This document shows positions 9,456-18,567 of a stretch of DNA of 64,000 nucleotides, one piece after another. This DNA is from Rapidithrix thailandica (GTDB lineage: Bacteria > Bacteroidota > Bacteroidia > Cytophagales > Flammeovirgaceae): positions 372,001-436,000 of the forward strand of contig NZ_JBDKWZ010000003.1 in assembly GCF_039710355.1 (NCBI RefSeq), given 5' to 3'. A model generated the notes under the pieces. That model was not told the DNA's origin. It saw only the letters and a list, made by a program, of their open reading frames with translations, and searched no databases. Both the position numbers and the translations under genes were made by a program. Numbering within the stretch: position 1 is the stretch's first letter; the number at the start of each line of letters is the position of its first letter.

Positions 9456-9558
9456 TCTCTCCCAAGCTTTTGTGGAAAATCGTTGGCGCGATCCAAAGCC
9501 GGAAGAGAAGCTAGGCTTTTTATTGAATAAGGATTTCAACAAAAAACACTTTAAAGAT

Positions 9559-12500
9559 ATGAAAGTGAAAATTTTACGCCAAGTACTAACTATGTCAAAG
9601 TATGCTTTTTATGGAATTTTTATACAAGGCTTCTTGTGTTCCATGCTATTAGCCTCCAATAGCAAGGCACAATTGTCAGTAAGTATAGAAGAAGTATACC
9701 TATCTGTGAATCTGCACGATGCAGAGTTAAAAGAGGTATTTAATGAAATTGAAAGTCAAACAGCATTTATGTTTGCCTACAGCCGGGAGCTGGTCAACGA
9801 CCAAAAACGCATTGAATCATTTGTTCACCGGGGATCCTTAGCCTCACTTTTACGGGAAATTTCCCAGCAAACAGGCTTGCGTTTCAAACGGGTAAACGAA
9901 AACATCCACGTCTCCAAAAAAGGGCTTTTCGCCCCGCAAGTGGAAGAAGTGTCTATGGGATTTTTACAAGAGATCAAAGTGAACGGGATTGTCAAAGATG
10001 TGAAAGGAGCTCCTTTACCGGGGGTTACCATTTTACTGAAAGGGACTTCCACCGGAACTACCTCCGATATGGAGGGACATTATTCACTCAACGTTCCGGC
10101 AGATGCGACCTTACAATTCAGCTATATCGGATTTGAAACACAAGAAGTGGCTGTAGGTAACCGCAACAGTATTGACATTACCCTTCTGGAAAACATATCC
10201 GAACTGGAAGAGGTAGTGGTTGTGGGATATGGTACTCAAAAGAAACTGGTTTCTACCGGTTCGGTCAACACCATTGGGGGAGAAGAGTTACAAAAATCTC
10301 CTACTACCAACCTCACCAACAACCTGGTAGGCCGGATGCCGGGAGTCGTTGCCTTGAACGAAAGTGGGGAACCTGGCTTTGACGGCTCACAAATCCGCAT
10401 CCGGGGTAGCAATACTTTAGGAGACAACAACCCCCTGATCGTCATTGACGGAATTGCCAACCGGCAAGGAGGCCTGGCCCGGCTCGATCCTAATGATATC
10501 GAGAGTATGACCGTATTGAAAGATGCCTCTGCTGCAATCTATGGTTCGCAAGCCGCGAACGGGGTAATTTTAATTACCACCAAAAGAGGGAAAAAGGGAA
10601 AACCAACGGTCAATTTTAATTTCAACCAAGGTTTTAACCAACCTACCCGTTTGCCCGAAATGGCCGATGCGGCCACGTATGCAACCATGCTCAACGAAAT
10701 TGACATGTACCGCAGTCGTACTCCCCGTTTTTCAGACGAGGAAATCCAAAAATTCAGGGACGGATCGGATCCCTGGTATTACCCCAACACCAATTGGTAC
10801 GATGAAGTGATCAAACCTTTTTCCAGCCAATACAAAAGTAATTTGTCCGTATCCGGTGGAGGAGAAAAAGTCCGGTATTTTGTTTCATTGGGTACAAACA
10901 GAGAAGACGGGTATTATGAAAATAGCGCTACCAAATACACTCAATACAATTTCAGAAGTAATATTGATGCCGACCTTACCAAACATATCAAAGTCAGCTT
11001 TGATGTAAGTGGCAGACAGGAAAACCGGGATTTTCCCACCCGCTCTGCCGGCAGTATTTTCCGGGGTTTGATGCGTGGAAAACCGAACTTACATGCCTAT
11101 TGGCCCAACGGCATGCCCGGACCGGATATCGAAAACGGTAACAACCCGGTAGTCACCAGTACCGATGCTACCGGATATGATCAGGACAAGAACTATTATT
11201 TACAGTCTAACCTACGTTTGGATATTCAAATTCCCGGAGTAGAAGGACTGTCGGTCACCTCCAATGTTTCTTTTGATAAAAATTACCGTTTTCGAAAAAG
11301 ATTCGAAACGCCTTGGTATTTATACACTTGGGACGGAAGTACCTTGGATAATAACAACGAACCCGTTTTGCAAAAAAGTAAAAGGGGGCTGAGCGAACCT
11401 CGCTTACAACAATGGTCAGAGAACGGGTACAATACCACTCTAAACATGATCGCCACCTATGAGCGCAATTTGGGCAATCACTTTTTCAGTGTAATGGTGG
11501 GAACAGAAGCGCAGGAAATCCGCCAGGACAACTTTGATGCTTTTCGAAGATATTATATTTCTTCGGCCGTAGATCAATTGGATGCGGGAGGAGAAAAAGA
11601 GTTGAACAACGGAGGTGAGGCATGGGAAAGTGCCCGGTTGAACTACTTTGGCCGGGTCAGCTATAACTACCGCGAAAAATACTTGTTGGGATTTGTATGG
11701 CGCTATGACGGTTCTTACCTCTTCCCCAAAGAAAGCCGTTACGGTTTCTTTCCCGGTGTTTCCTTGGGTTGGAGAGTTTCCGAAGAACCTTTTTGGAAAG
11801 ACAATATCCAGTTTATTGACGATCTTAAGTTGAGAGCTTCCTGGGGACAAACCGGTAACGACCGGATCAAAGAAAACCCCAGAGATGCTGAATTCCAATA
11901 CCTGGCCCCGTATGAATTCGGAGATGGCTATGTATTTGGCGTTAGCGATGATATAAAGTCCATCTATATTCCCCGGGTGCCCAATACGAATATTACCTGG
12001 GAGGTAGCCAACCAGTTTGATATAGGGATAGAAGGACAAATGATGCAAGGAAAAATCGCATTCGAATTTGATTATTTCTACAACCAGCGTTCAAACATTC
12101 TTTGGTTTCGCAATGCTTCCGTACCGGGAACAGCCGGAATAGACTTGCCACAGGAAAACATTGGGAAAGTGGTCAACCGGGGTGTTGACGGCCGGATATC
12201 CTACGCACAACAGGCGGGGAATTGGGGATTTGACATTTCTGTAAATGCCGGATTGTCCAAAAACAAAATTACCTACTGGGACGAAGCCCCCGGCAAGCCC
12301 GAATGGCAGCGGTTTACCGGGCATCCGATGATGAACGACCCGAACAACCCCGACTTATACTATAAAGCCATTGGTGTATTTAATTCCCAAGACGAATTGG
12401 ATAATTATCCGCACTGGGAAGGCGCCCGGGAGGGGGATATCATCTTCGAAGATGTCAACAAAGACGGTGAAATCAACGGTTTGGACCGGGTACGAATCGA

Positions 12501-12978
12501 CAAAAACAAATACCCTACCTTTACCGGAGGTTTGGCTTTGGGCATCACATTCAAACAATTTGACTTCAATATGCTCTTCCAAGGGGCAACCGGAGGAGTA
12601 CAATATATTTTTACCGAATCCGGTGAGATCGGAAATTTCCTGCAAGAATTTGCCGATCAACGTTGGACTCCTGACAACCCGAACAGCGAGCACCCCCGGA
12701 CTTTCAACCGTAATGATGAATACTGGGTAGCCAACGCTAATACCTATTGGCTGAGAAAAACGGATTATTTGCGTTTGAAAAACCTGGAATTCGGCTACAA
12801 TCTCCCCAAAAGCTTAAATGAAAAGCTGAAGATTCAAAATGCCCGGATTTATGTGAGCGGATACAATTTGCTGACCATAGACAATTTCAATGTATTTGAC
12901 CCTGAAACGACTAGTAACTCAGGACAGTACTATCCGCAAAAACGAGTGTTCAACATGGGTGTATCCTTAACCTTCTAA
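9559..12978 (+). CDS. susC-like: SusC/RagA family TonB-linked outer-membrane receptor with STN domain
   Basis: 1139 residues from ATG 9559, chosen over the GTG at 9472 because it starts the signal peptide (residues 1-38, ending SNSKAQ). Domains in order: STN (about 40-115), which receives the FecR contact; a carboxypeptidase-D regulatory-like domain (about 140-215; VKDVKGAPLPGVTILLKGTS); the conserved LEEVVVVGYGTQ linker; the plug (about 230-335, GVILITTKRGKKGKPTV at its end); and a 22-strand-type barrel ending MGVSLTF. SusC imports a bulky ligand captured by its SusD partner, powered by TonB. No glycoside hydrolase, protease or sulfatase is adjacent, so the ligand is open (glycan, peptide or metal chelate). 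The STN domain together with the FecI/FecR genes points to trans-envelope induction. Confidence 0.95.
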   Translation: MKVKILRQVLTMSKYAFYGIFIQGFLCSMLLASNSKAQLSVSIEEVYLSVNLHDAELKEVFNEIESQTAFMFAYSRELVNDQKRIESFVHRGSLASLLREISQQTGLRFKRVNENIHVSKKGLFAPQVEEVSMGFLQEIKVNGIVKDVKGAPLPGVTILLKGTSTGTTSDMEGHYSLNVPADATLQFSYIGFETQEVAVGNRNSIDITLLENISELEEVVVVGYGTQKKLVSTGSVNTIGGEELQKSPTTNLTNNLVGRMPGVVALNESGEPGFDGSQIRIRGSNTLGDNNPLIVIDGIANRQGGLARLDPNDIESMTVLKDASAAIYGSQAANGVILITTKRGKKGKPTVNFNFNQGFNQPTRLPEMADAATYATMLNEIDMYRSRTPRFSDEEIQKFRDGSDPWYYPNTNWYDEVIKPFSSQYKSNLSVSGGGEKVRYFVSLGTNREDGYYENSATKYTQYNFRSNIDADLTKHIKVSFDVSGRQENRDFPTRSAGSIFRGLMRGKPNLHAYWPNGMPGPDIENGNNPVVTSTDATGYDQDKNYYLQSNLRLDIQIPGVEGLSVTSNVSFDKNYRFRKRFETPWYLYTWDGSTLDNNNEPVLQKSKRGLSEPRLQQWSENGYNTTLNMIATYERNLGNHFFSVMVGTEAQEIRQDNFDAFRRYYISSAVDQLDAGGEKELNNGGEAWESARLNYFGRVSYNYREKYLLGFVWRYDGSYLFPKESRYGFFPGVSLGWRVSEEPFWKDNIQFIDDLKLRASWGQTGNDRIKENPRDAEFQYLAPYEFGDGYVFGVSDDIKSIYIPRVPNTNITWEVANQFDIGIEGQMMQGKIAFEFDYFYNQRSNILWFRNASVPGTAGIDLPQENIGKVVNRGVDGRISYAQQAGNWGFDISVNAGLSKNKITYWDEAPGKPEWQRFTGHPMMNDPNNPDLYYKAIGVFNSQDELDNYPHWEGAREGDIIFEDVNKDGEINGLDRVRIDKNKYPTFTGGLALGITFKQFDFNMLFQGATGGVQYIFTESGEIGNFLQEFADQRWTPDNPNSEHPRTFNRNDEYWVANANTYWLRKTDYLRLKNLEFGYNLPKSLNEKLKIQNARIYVSGYNLLTIDNFNVFDPETTSNSGQYYPQKRVFNMGVSLTF

Positions 12979-12991
12979 ATTTTCGTGAGCT

Positions 12992-14770
12992 ATGAATAAA
13001 AAATTAAGTATATTTTTCTTGGCGAGTCTTTTTCTGTTTGCCTCTGCTTGTAATGAAGACTTCTTGGACAAAAAGCCCCTGGCGGGTTTCCCGGAAGATG
13101 ATGTATGGAACGATCCCACACTAACCGAAGCTTTCCTCAACGATATTTACCGGGGCTTGGGGCATGGTATGTACGAAACCATGTTGGCATCTCATACGGA
13201 CGAAACCCATTTTATACATAACTATGACACCCGTCAAGTGGTGGAATCCATTTTGACACCTACGGATTTAGGGAATTTCAATGGTGGCCGTTTACCGCAT
13301 TTCCAATGGAATGACTCGTATAAGCGTATTAGAGCGGCAAATATCTTCTTGGAAAAAATTGACGAAACACCTTTTGAGGAAGATTTGAAAAAGCGCATGA
13401 AAGGCGAAGCGCATTTTTTGCGGGCTTACTTCTACCATAACCTGGTACGGCTCTTCGGTGGTGTGCCTATCGTTACCAAGGTATATGAATTGGGAGATGA
13501 CTTCCTGGTGGAAAGAAATACGTTGAAAGAATGTATTGATTTCATCGCTGTGGAATGTGAGGCAGCAGCAAGTCTGTTACCCCTTCGGCAAGAGGGAGCA
13601 AATGTAGGCCGTGCCAACAAAGGAGCCGCCATGGCCTTAAAAGCCAGAATGCTTCTGTATGCCGCCAGTGATTTATATCATACAACTGGCTGGACTTCGG
13701 GCTTTGGCAACCCTGAACTGGTCGGGTATGTAGGAGCTGACCGGAACCAATTGTGGAGAGATGCCAAAGATGCGGCAAAAGCCATCATTGACCTTGGGGC
13801 TTACGATTTGTACAACAGAACCCCCAACTCTCAAGAAGATGCTATCCAGGGGTATACGGACTTGTTTTTAAGCAAACAAAACGAAGAGGTCATTTTCAAC
13901 CGCTTTTTCTTGGAGAAAAGAGATGATGGCTACAACTTTGGAAAACACAACGGTCCGAATGGATACCACAACTGGGGAGGCAATACTCCATTGCAAAACC
14001 TGATTGACGATTATGAAATGGAAGACGGTTCTTTATTTGACTGGGATGACCCTGCCCATGCCGCAGCTCCCTACAAAAACCGTGATCCTCGTTTTTATGC
14101 CAGTATCCTTTATGACGGAGCAAAATGGAGACCCAGACCCTCTGATGTAATAGATATGGATTCGGAAGGTATCATCCAAACCGGTCAATATGAACGCAAA
14201 AACAGTAGTGGGGAAATTGAAGTTATGGAAGGTCTGGACACCCGGAAAAGCCCGATCGAAGACTGGAACGGAAGCTATTCCGGATATTACTTGCGAAAGT
14301 TTGTAGATGTCAATGTGGATCATCAATTCTTCAAACAAGAAACGCCTTGGCCTTTCTTTCGCTATGGTGAGATTCTGTTAAACTATGCGGAAGCCAGTAT
14401 CGAACTGGGAGAAGAAGACGATGCCCGGATGGCGATCAACATGATCCGGGAGCGAGCAGGCATGCCTACGATTTCCGATACGGGAGCAGATTTGAAACAA
14501 CGTTACCGCAACGAACGGAGAGTGGAGATGGCTTTCGAAGAACAGCGCTATTTCGATGCCAGACGTTGGATGATTGCCCCCGATGTACTTTCAAAAGATG
14601 CCCAGGGAATTCAGATTTATGCCAAACTGAATGGAGACAATACACATACATACACATACACACCTATAGTTGTACAAGACCGGGGTTGGAACGATCGCAT
14701 GTATCTTTTGCCTATTCCTCAAGGGGAGATGGAAAAGAATAACAAGCTAATTCAGAACCCGGGTTATTAA
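12992..14770 (+). CDS. susD-like: SusD/RagB family outer-membrane lipoprotein
   Basis: 592 residues. The lipoprotein signal ends FASAC with the acylated Cys at residue 20, followed by NEDFLDKKPL, the classic SusD opening. The body carries SusD/RagB hallmarks: a TPR-like helical core, AHFLRAYFYHNLVRLFGGVPIV (about 144-165), FRYGEILLNYAEASIELG and RNERRVEMAFEEQRYFDARRW (about 508-530). The C-terminus is LLPIPQGEMEKNNKLIQNPGY, also typical. It caps the susC barrel and captures the ligand. It starts 13 bases after the susC stop, so the two are translated from one mRNA. A strong terminator follows. Confidence 0.96.
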   Translation: MNKKLSIFFLASLFLFASACNEDFLDKKPLAGFPEDDVWNDPTLTEAFLNDIYRGLGHGMYETMLASHTDETHFIHNYDTRQVVESILTPTDLGNFNGGRLPHFQWNDSYKRIRAANIFLEKIDETPFEEDLKKRMKGEAHFLRAYFYHNLVRLFGGVPIVTKVYELGDDFLVERNTLKECIDFIAVECEAAASLLPLRQEGANVGRANKGAAMALKARMLLYAASDLYHTTGWTSGFGNPELVGYVGADRNQLWRDAKDAAKAIIDLGAYDLYNRTPNSQEDAIQGYTDLFLSKQNEEVIFNRFFLEKRDDGYNFGKHNGPNGYHNWGGNTPLQNLIDDYEMEDGSLFDWDDPAHAAAPYKNRDPRFYASILYDGAKWRPRPSDVIDMDSEGIIQTGQYERKNSSGEIEVMEGLDTRKSPIEDWNGSYSGYYLRKFVDVNVDHQFFKQETPWPFFRYGEILLNYAEASIELGEEDDARMAINMIRERAGMPTISDTGADLKQRYRNERRVEMAFEEQRYFDARRWMIAPDVLSKDAQGIQIYAKLNGDNTHTYTYTPIVVQDRGWNDRMYLLPIPQGEMEKNNKLIQNPGY

Positions 14771-14832
14771 AGTACACAAGATTATCTTCCAGATTGGACT
14801 CGATGATTTGGAGTTCAAACCTATTTAAATTC

Positions 14833-14867
14833 AAAAACGGCACTTCCTGATGAGGTGCCGTTTTTTT
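14833..14867. terminator. Bidirectional intrinsic terminator after susD
   Basis: AAAAACGGCAC pairs with GTGCCGTTTTT, with an A tract on the left and T7 on the right. It can end susD and also the convergent amidohydrolase gene. Confidence 0.9.
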
Positions 14868-14868
14868 A

Positions 14869-14911
14869 GGGTTGAGGAATTGAAGGAATGAGGGATTGGA
14901 GGGATGAGAAA
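14869..14911. repeat. Degenerate GGGATTGA-type intergenic repeat, copy 2
   Basis: GTTGAGGAATTGAAGGAATG and following variants of GAGGGATTGA continue for about 40 bases directly after the terminator T tract. The composition and placement match the tract at 3013-3070. Confidence 0.55.
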
Positions 14912-14963
14912 GGGCTATGATGACAGTTGAATGCCTTACTTCATCAAGTAAACTTTCTTTTTA

Positions 14964-16250
14964 TCACTGTAAAAAAACCTTTCCGTTCTTCATTACAAAA
15001 CTCACCCGTTCCATGGTATGAATATCTTCCAGAGGATTTTCATCTACGGCAATGATATCAGCCAGTTTACCTTCCTCGATAGAGCCCAACCACTCTTCCA
15101 CCCGTAGTAATTTGGCCGCTTCGATCGTTGCCGATTGAATTGCTTTCATGGGGGGCATGCCCGCTTCTACCATATAGCCGAATTCCTTTCCGTTTTGCCC
15201 GTGTGGAAACACTCCGGCATCCGTTCCAAAAGCGATTTTTACTCCTTTTTGATAGGCTTTGCCAAAGGTTTTTTGAATTTGTGGACCGATAGTTTTGGCT
15301 TTGGGAACCACCAAAGCCGGGTAATATCCCATAATTTCAGCTTTTTCGGCTACAAATTTTCCAGCTGATATAGTAGGCACATAATAAGTGCCTTTTTCAA
15401 TCATCAAATCCATCACTTCTTCAGTCATCATGGTACCGTGTTCAATAGAAGTAATCCCTGCCAATACCGCCCGTTTCATTCCCTCCGTACCATGTGCATG
15501 GGCAGCAGTACTCATGCCATAATCCCGGGCTGTTTCAATAATCGCCTCCAACTCATCCATTTGAAATTGCGGCCCTTGTCCGTCTTTAGCTACACTTAAC
15601 ACCCCTCCGGTAGCCGTGATTTTTATGAGATCCGCTCCGTTTTTATAGCGTTGCCGAACGGCTTTCTTGGCATCTTCCGGACTGTTTACCACTCCCTCTG
15701 CCGGACCGGGATCCCCCATCAAGGCTTTTTTCACTCCATTGGTAGGATCGGCATGCCCTCCCGTAGTCGCAATACTTTTTCCGGAAGTAAATACTCTCGG
15801 TCCTTCTGCCCAACCGTCCTCTATGGCTTTTCGCAAAGCGATATTTACTCCGGTTCCTCCCAAATCCCGCACGGTAGTAAACCCGGCCATCAGCGTTTTT
15901 TTGGCATAAGTAGCGGACCGAAAAGCAATATCCGCTTCGTTAAACCGGAAATTTTCTTCATAACGCTTAGGACTGGTCTCTGACTCAAGATGGACATGCA
16001 TATCCATCAACCCAGGCATTACGGTTTTTTCACTCAAGTCAATCAGTCGGTCTTGTTCTCCGGTTTGTACAAAGCCTTTAGCCACTTGCTCGATGGTGTT
16101 ACCATTGATTACCAGTGTCATTTCAGGAAGGGGTTTTTCGTGTATTCCGGTGATCAATTGTCCACAGTGAATATACGTTTTCTGGGCAATTGCCCCCATT
16201 GAAAGGCACAATAAAAGACAGCCACTCAAAAGTAGTCGTAGTTTGTTCAT
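14964..16250 (-). CDS. Exported metal-dependent amidohydrolase (imidazolonepropionase/prolidase-like)
   Basis: About 428 residues; ATG 16250 or 16256 (two residues longer) both precede a signal peptide ending AIAQ. The TIM-barrel amidohydrolase signature is complete: PGLMDMHVHLE (metal HxH), GADLIKITATGG, with the Lys likely to be the bridging carbamate, AHAHGTEGMKRAVLAGITSIEHG (two metal His) and FGTDAG (catalytic Asp). The C-terminal EGKLADIIAVDENPLEDI closes the composite beta-sandwich. Relatives hydrolyse Xaa-Pro or Xaa-Arg dipeptides or similar amides in the periplasm. It stands alone between two unrelated clusters. The substrate is not predictable. Confidence 0.88.
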   Translation of the reverse strand: MNKLRLLLSGCLLLCLSMGAIAQKTYIHCGQLITGIHEKPLPEMTLVINGNTIEQVAKGFVQTGEQDRLIDLSEKTVMPGLMDMHVHLESETSPKRYEENFRFNEADIAFRSATYAKKTLMAGFTTVRDLGGTGVNIALRKAIEDGWAEGPRVFTSGKSIATTGGHADPTNGVKKALMGDPGPAEGVVNSPEDAKKAVRQRYKNGADLIKITATGGVLSVAKDGQGPQFQMDELEAIIETARDYGMSTAAHAHGTEGMKRAVLAGITSIEHGTMMTEEVMDLMIEKGTYYVPTISAGKFVAEKAEIMGYYPALVVPKAKTIGPQIQKTFGKAYQKGVKIAFGTDAGVFPHGQNGKEFGYMVEAGMPPMKAIQSATIEAAKLLRVEEWLGSIEEGKLADIIAVDENPLEDIHTMERVSFVMKNGKVFLQ

Positions 16251-16534
16251 GGTCATTTTGCTTAAGTCTTATGGTTATATTAAGTATTACTTAGGTGAGT
16301 ATCCACTTTACCTACTCATCTATCTAAAGATACAAATGCTTTTTACAGATGCCAAGGTGTTAAAAAGGGCTTTCCATAAAAACGACCTCTGTGATATCCA
16401 ACCACTTGAGTTCATCGGGCAAATGGGTAATTTGTGTATGTTAATACTGGTAACTACTTTAGGAGCAAATAAACTAAGGGGACTGTTTTGAATCAGGAAG
16501 GCCTCCTGTCCCGTTCACGATTGATTGAGAAAGA

Positions 16535-17191
16535 ATGCTCCAAATTCAAAATTTAATATACCATTATCCCAAATCCGATTTTCAACTCACTATTCCTTCT
16601 TTATCTGTGGAAAAAGGGGAGAGGGTAGCGATAATCGGCCCTAGTGGTTTTGGCAAAACCACCTTGCTACAATTGATTGCCGGTATATTTTTACCGGAGA
16701 ATGGAAGCATCCGGGTCAATGGGAGGGAAGTACCCCTGTTGAAAGAGGCAGAACGTAGAAATTTACGAATTCAGGAAATAGGGTTTGTTTTCCAGGATTT
16801 TAAACTTATCGAGTATTTAAAAGTAATTGACAATATACTGTTGCCTTTCCGGATTAACCGGAAACTTCCTTACCAAAACGGCTTGAAAAGCAAAGCTCAA
16901 AACTTAGCTACTTCGTTGGGAATCGGGGATAAACTGAATAAATACCCGTCCAAATTATCGCAAGGAGAACGGCAACGAGTTGCTATTGGAAGAGCTTTAA
17001 TTCATCAACCTCACTTGATTCTGGCCGATGAACCTACGGGCAACCTGGATCCCAAAAACAAACGGCATATTATGCACTTGCTGTTTGAATACAGTCAACA
17101 ACAGCAAGCCACTTTGCTAACGGTTACGCATGATTATGAATTACTCTCAGGTTTTGACAGGGTGATTGATCTGACAGAACTCACCACTTAG
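16535..17191 (+). CDS. ABC transporter ATP-binding protein (LolD/MacB-type) of a putative metal module
   Basis: 218 residues. Walker A is GPSGFGKTT (Phe where Ser is usual), Q-loop VFQDFKL, signature LSQGERQRVAIGRAL, Walker B LILADEPTGNLDP and H-loop THD. This is the LolD/FtsE/MacB class, which powers mechanotransmission-type rather than channel-type exporters. It is followed after about 91 bases by a matching FtsX-type permease and then a ZnuA-like metal-binding lipoprotein. The grouping suggests metal-related work, although ATPases of canonical zinc importers (ZnuC) are a different class. A second ATPase of the same type is at 60936-61577. Confidence 0.93.
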   Translation: MLQIQNLIYHYPKSDFQLTIPSLSVEKGERVAIIGPSGFGKTTLLQLIAGIFLPENGSIRVNGREVPLLKEAERRNLRIQEIGFVFQDFKLIEYLKVIDNILLPFRINRKLPYQNGLKSKAQNLATSLGIGDKLNKYPSKLSQGERQRVAIGRALIHQPHLILADEPTGNLDPKNKRHIMHLLFEYSQQQQATLLTVTHDYELLSGFDRVIDLTELTT

Positions 17192-17282
17192 CAGTGCTTA
17201 AAAAATCTTGATTTCAAGATACTATCCATTTGTTTGCGAATAAAAATTGTACCTGTAAAAGTTAACACGGGAACCCTATTTG

Positions 17283-18473
17283 ATGCTAACAACTATGTTC
17301 CAAAGTTTATACCTGGCTCTACAATATTTGAAATTTTACAAATACCGGACACTGGTATTGGCCTTCTCCTTGGGTGTCATTTTATTTTTACCCAATGGTT
17401 TACAAAAACTTATTCACGAAAGTGAACAGCGTCTGATGAACCGGGCCAAGGCAACGCCTTTACTTGTCGGGGCAAAAGGAAGTCCTACGGACTTGGTGAT
17501 CAATACTTTGTACTTTCAACAAGAAGAAATTGAAACGGTTAATTACCATACCGCACAACAACTAAATCAAAGCGGATTAGGAATCAGTATTCCTTTGTAT
17601 TCGGTGTTTACAGCTCAAAATTTTCCTATTGTAGGTACAACCTTAGAATATTTTCACTTTCGTAAACTGTCTCTCTTACAAGGTAGAAACTTAAGTTTAT
17701 TGGGGGAGTGTGTAATAGGGGCTACGGTAGCAGAAACGTTGGACCTGCAACCGGGTGATAGCCTGATTTCTTCTCCCCAAAGTTTTTTTGATCTGGCAGG
17801 AGTGTATCCGCTCAAAATGAAAGTCGTAGGGGTATTGGCACCCTCAGACTCTCCGGATGATCAAGCCGTTTTTACCGATTTGAAAACCACCTGGATCATT
17901 CAAGGTTTGGGCCATGGGCATCAAGATATGGTAAAGGTAGAAGATCCTTCACTTATTTTAGAGGTGGATAAAAATAATATAAAGGCAAATGCCAAACTGT
18001 ATTTGTACAATGAGATCAATGAGAAAAACCGGAATAGTTTTCATTTTCACGGAGATATGAATACTTATCCCATTACTTCCGTCATTGTGGTTCCTCATGA
18101 TCAAAAATCGGCTACGCTACTCCGGGGACGGTTTGTCTCCGGGGAATTACCCCATCAAATTGCGGTTCCCCAACAAGTTGTCAATCACTTGCTACAAAGT
18201 ATTTTCCGGATCAAACAGTTGTTCAATGCCATGTTTGTATTGGTGGGTTTAGCCACCGTTTGTATTTTGGGATTAATACTGGCATTGTCTATCCGGTTGC
18301 GACAGGAGGAACTATTGACCTTTAGTATTTTAGGTTCCAGTAAGCGCAAAGTGGCTCAAATGCTTAGTCTGGAAATTATCATTGTGCTGGTATTAAGTAC
18401 TTGTATTGCGTTTTCCGGATATTTTCTCACCGGATTCTTTGTGGAGGACTTTATCAATCTGTATGTTTTGTAA
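17283..18473 (+). CDS. FtsX-type ABC permease without a visible fourth membrane segment
   Basis: 396 residues from ATG 17283 (another ATG at 17295). One N-terminal membrane segment (about 23-42), a large periplasmic domain containing LLVGAKGSPTDLVINTLYF (about 60-80), then two C-terminal segments (about 315-340 and 360-385), ending EDFINLYVL. MacB/FtsX-type permeases normally have four segments; the last is not visible here, nor in any frame after the stop, so this seems a natural short form rather than a recent truncation. The VGAKGSP block recurs in the permease at 59501-60856 (VIGAKGSPLQLILCNIF), showing they are paralogues. The gene partners with the ATPase upstream. The transported substrate is unknown. 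Confidence 0.82.
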   Translation: MLTTMFQSLYLALQYLKFYKYRTLVLAFSLGVILFLPNGLQKLIHESEQRLMNRAKATPLLVGAKGSPTDLVINTLYFQQEEIETVNYHTAQQLNQSGLGISIPLYSVFTAQNFPIVGTTLEYFHFRKLSLLQGRNLSLLGECVIGATVAETLDLQPGDSLISSPQSFFDLAGVYPLKMKVVGVLAPSDSPDDQAVFTDLKTTWIIQGLGHGHQDMVKVEDPSLILEVDKNNIKANAKLYLYNEINEKNRNSFHFHGDMNTYPITSVIVVPHDQKSATLLRGRFVSGELPHQIAVPQQVVNHLLQSIFRIKQLFNAMFVLVGLATVCILGLILALSIRLRQEELLTFSILGSSKRKVAQMLSLEIIIVLVLSTCIAFSGYFLTGFFVEDFINLYVL

Positions 18474-18498
18474 ATTTGTACCGATCACAAATTATAGG

Positions 18499-18544
18499 GA
18501 CAAGATGACAAGAGTACTAACAGACAACCTGCTCTTTTCTTGTC
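18499..18544. promoter_or_regulatory. Imperfect dyad upstream of the ZnuA-like gene
   Basis: GACAAGA...AAGAG pairs with CTCTT...TCTTGTC across the 94-base gap between permease and lipoprotein. It could be an mRNA hairpin or a regulator site. It does not resemble a Zur box. Confidence 0.3.
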
Positions 18545-18567
18545 TGACACAAACCTCGTTAAATCAT

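Noticed and set aside
9472..9558. GTG start for susC 29 codons upstream
   Set aside because: The added residues are charged and do not form a signal peptide; ATG 9559 starts one directly.
16257..16534. Small ORF of about 82 codons upstream of the ABC ATPase
   Set aside because: It overlaps the amidohydrolase start region, has no family features and starts in the promoter gap.
17283..18473. Permease as a truncated pseudogene lacking its last membrane segment
   Set aside because: No continuation of the missing segment is found in any frame after the stop, and the ATPase and lipoprotein neighbours are intact; a natural short form seems better.
18406..18567. Upstream start of the ZnuA-like gene inside the permease
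   Set aside because: The first 54 residues are not signal-like; the lipoprotein signal begins at ATG 18568.
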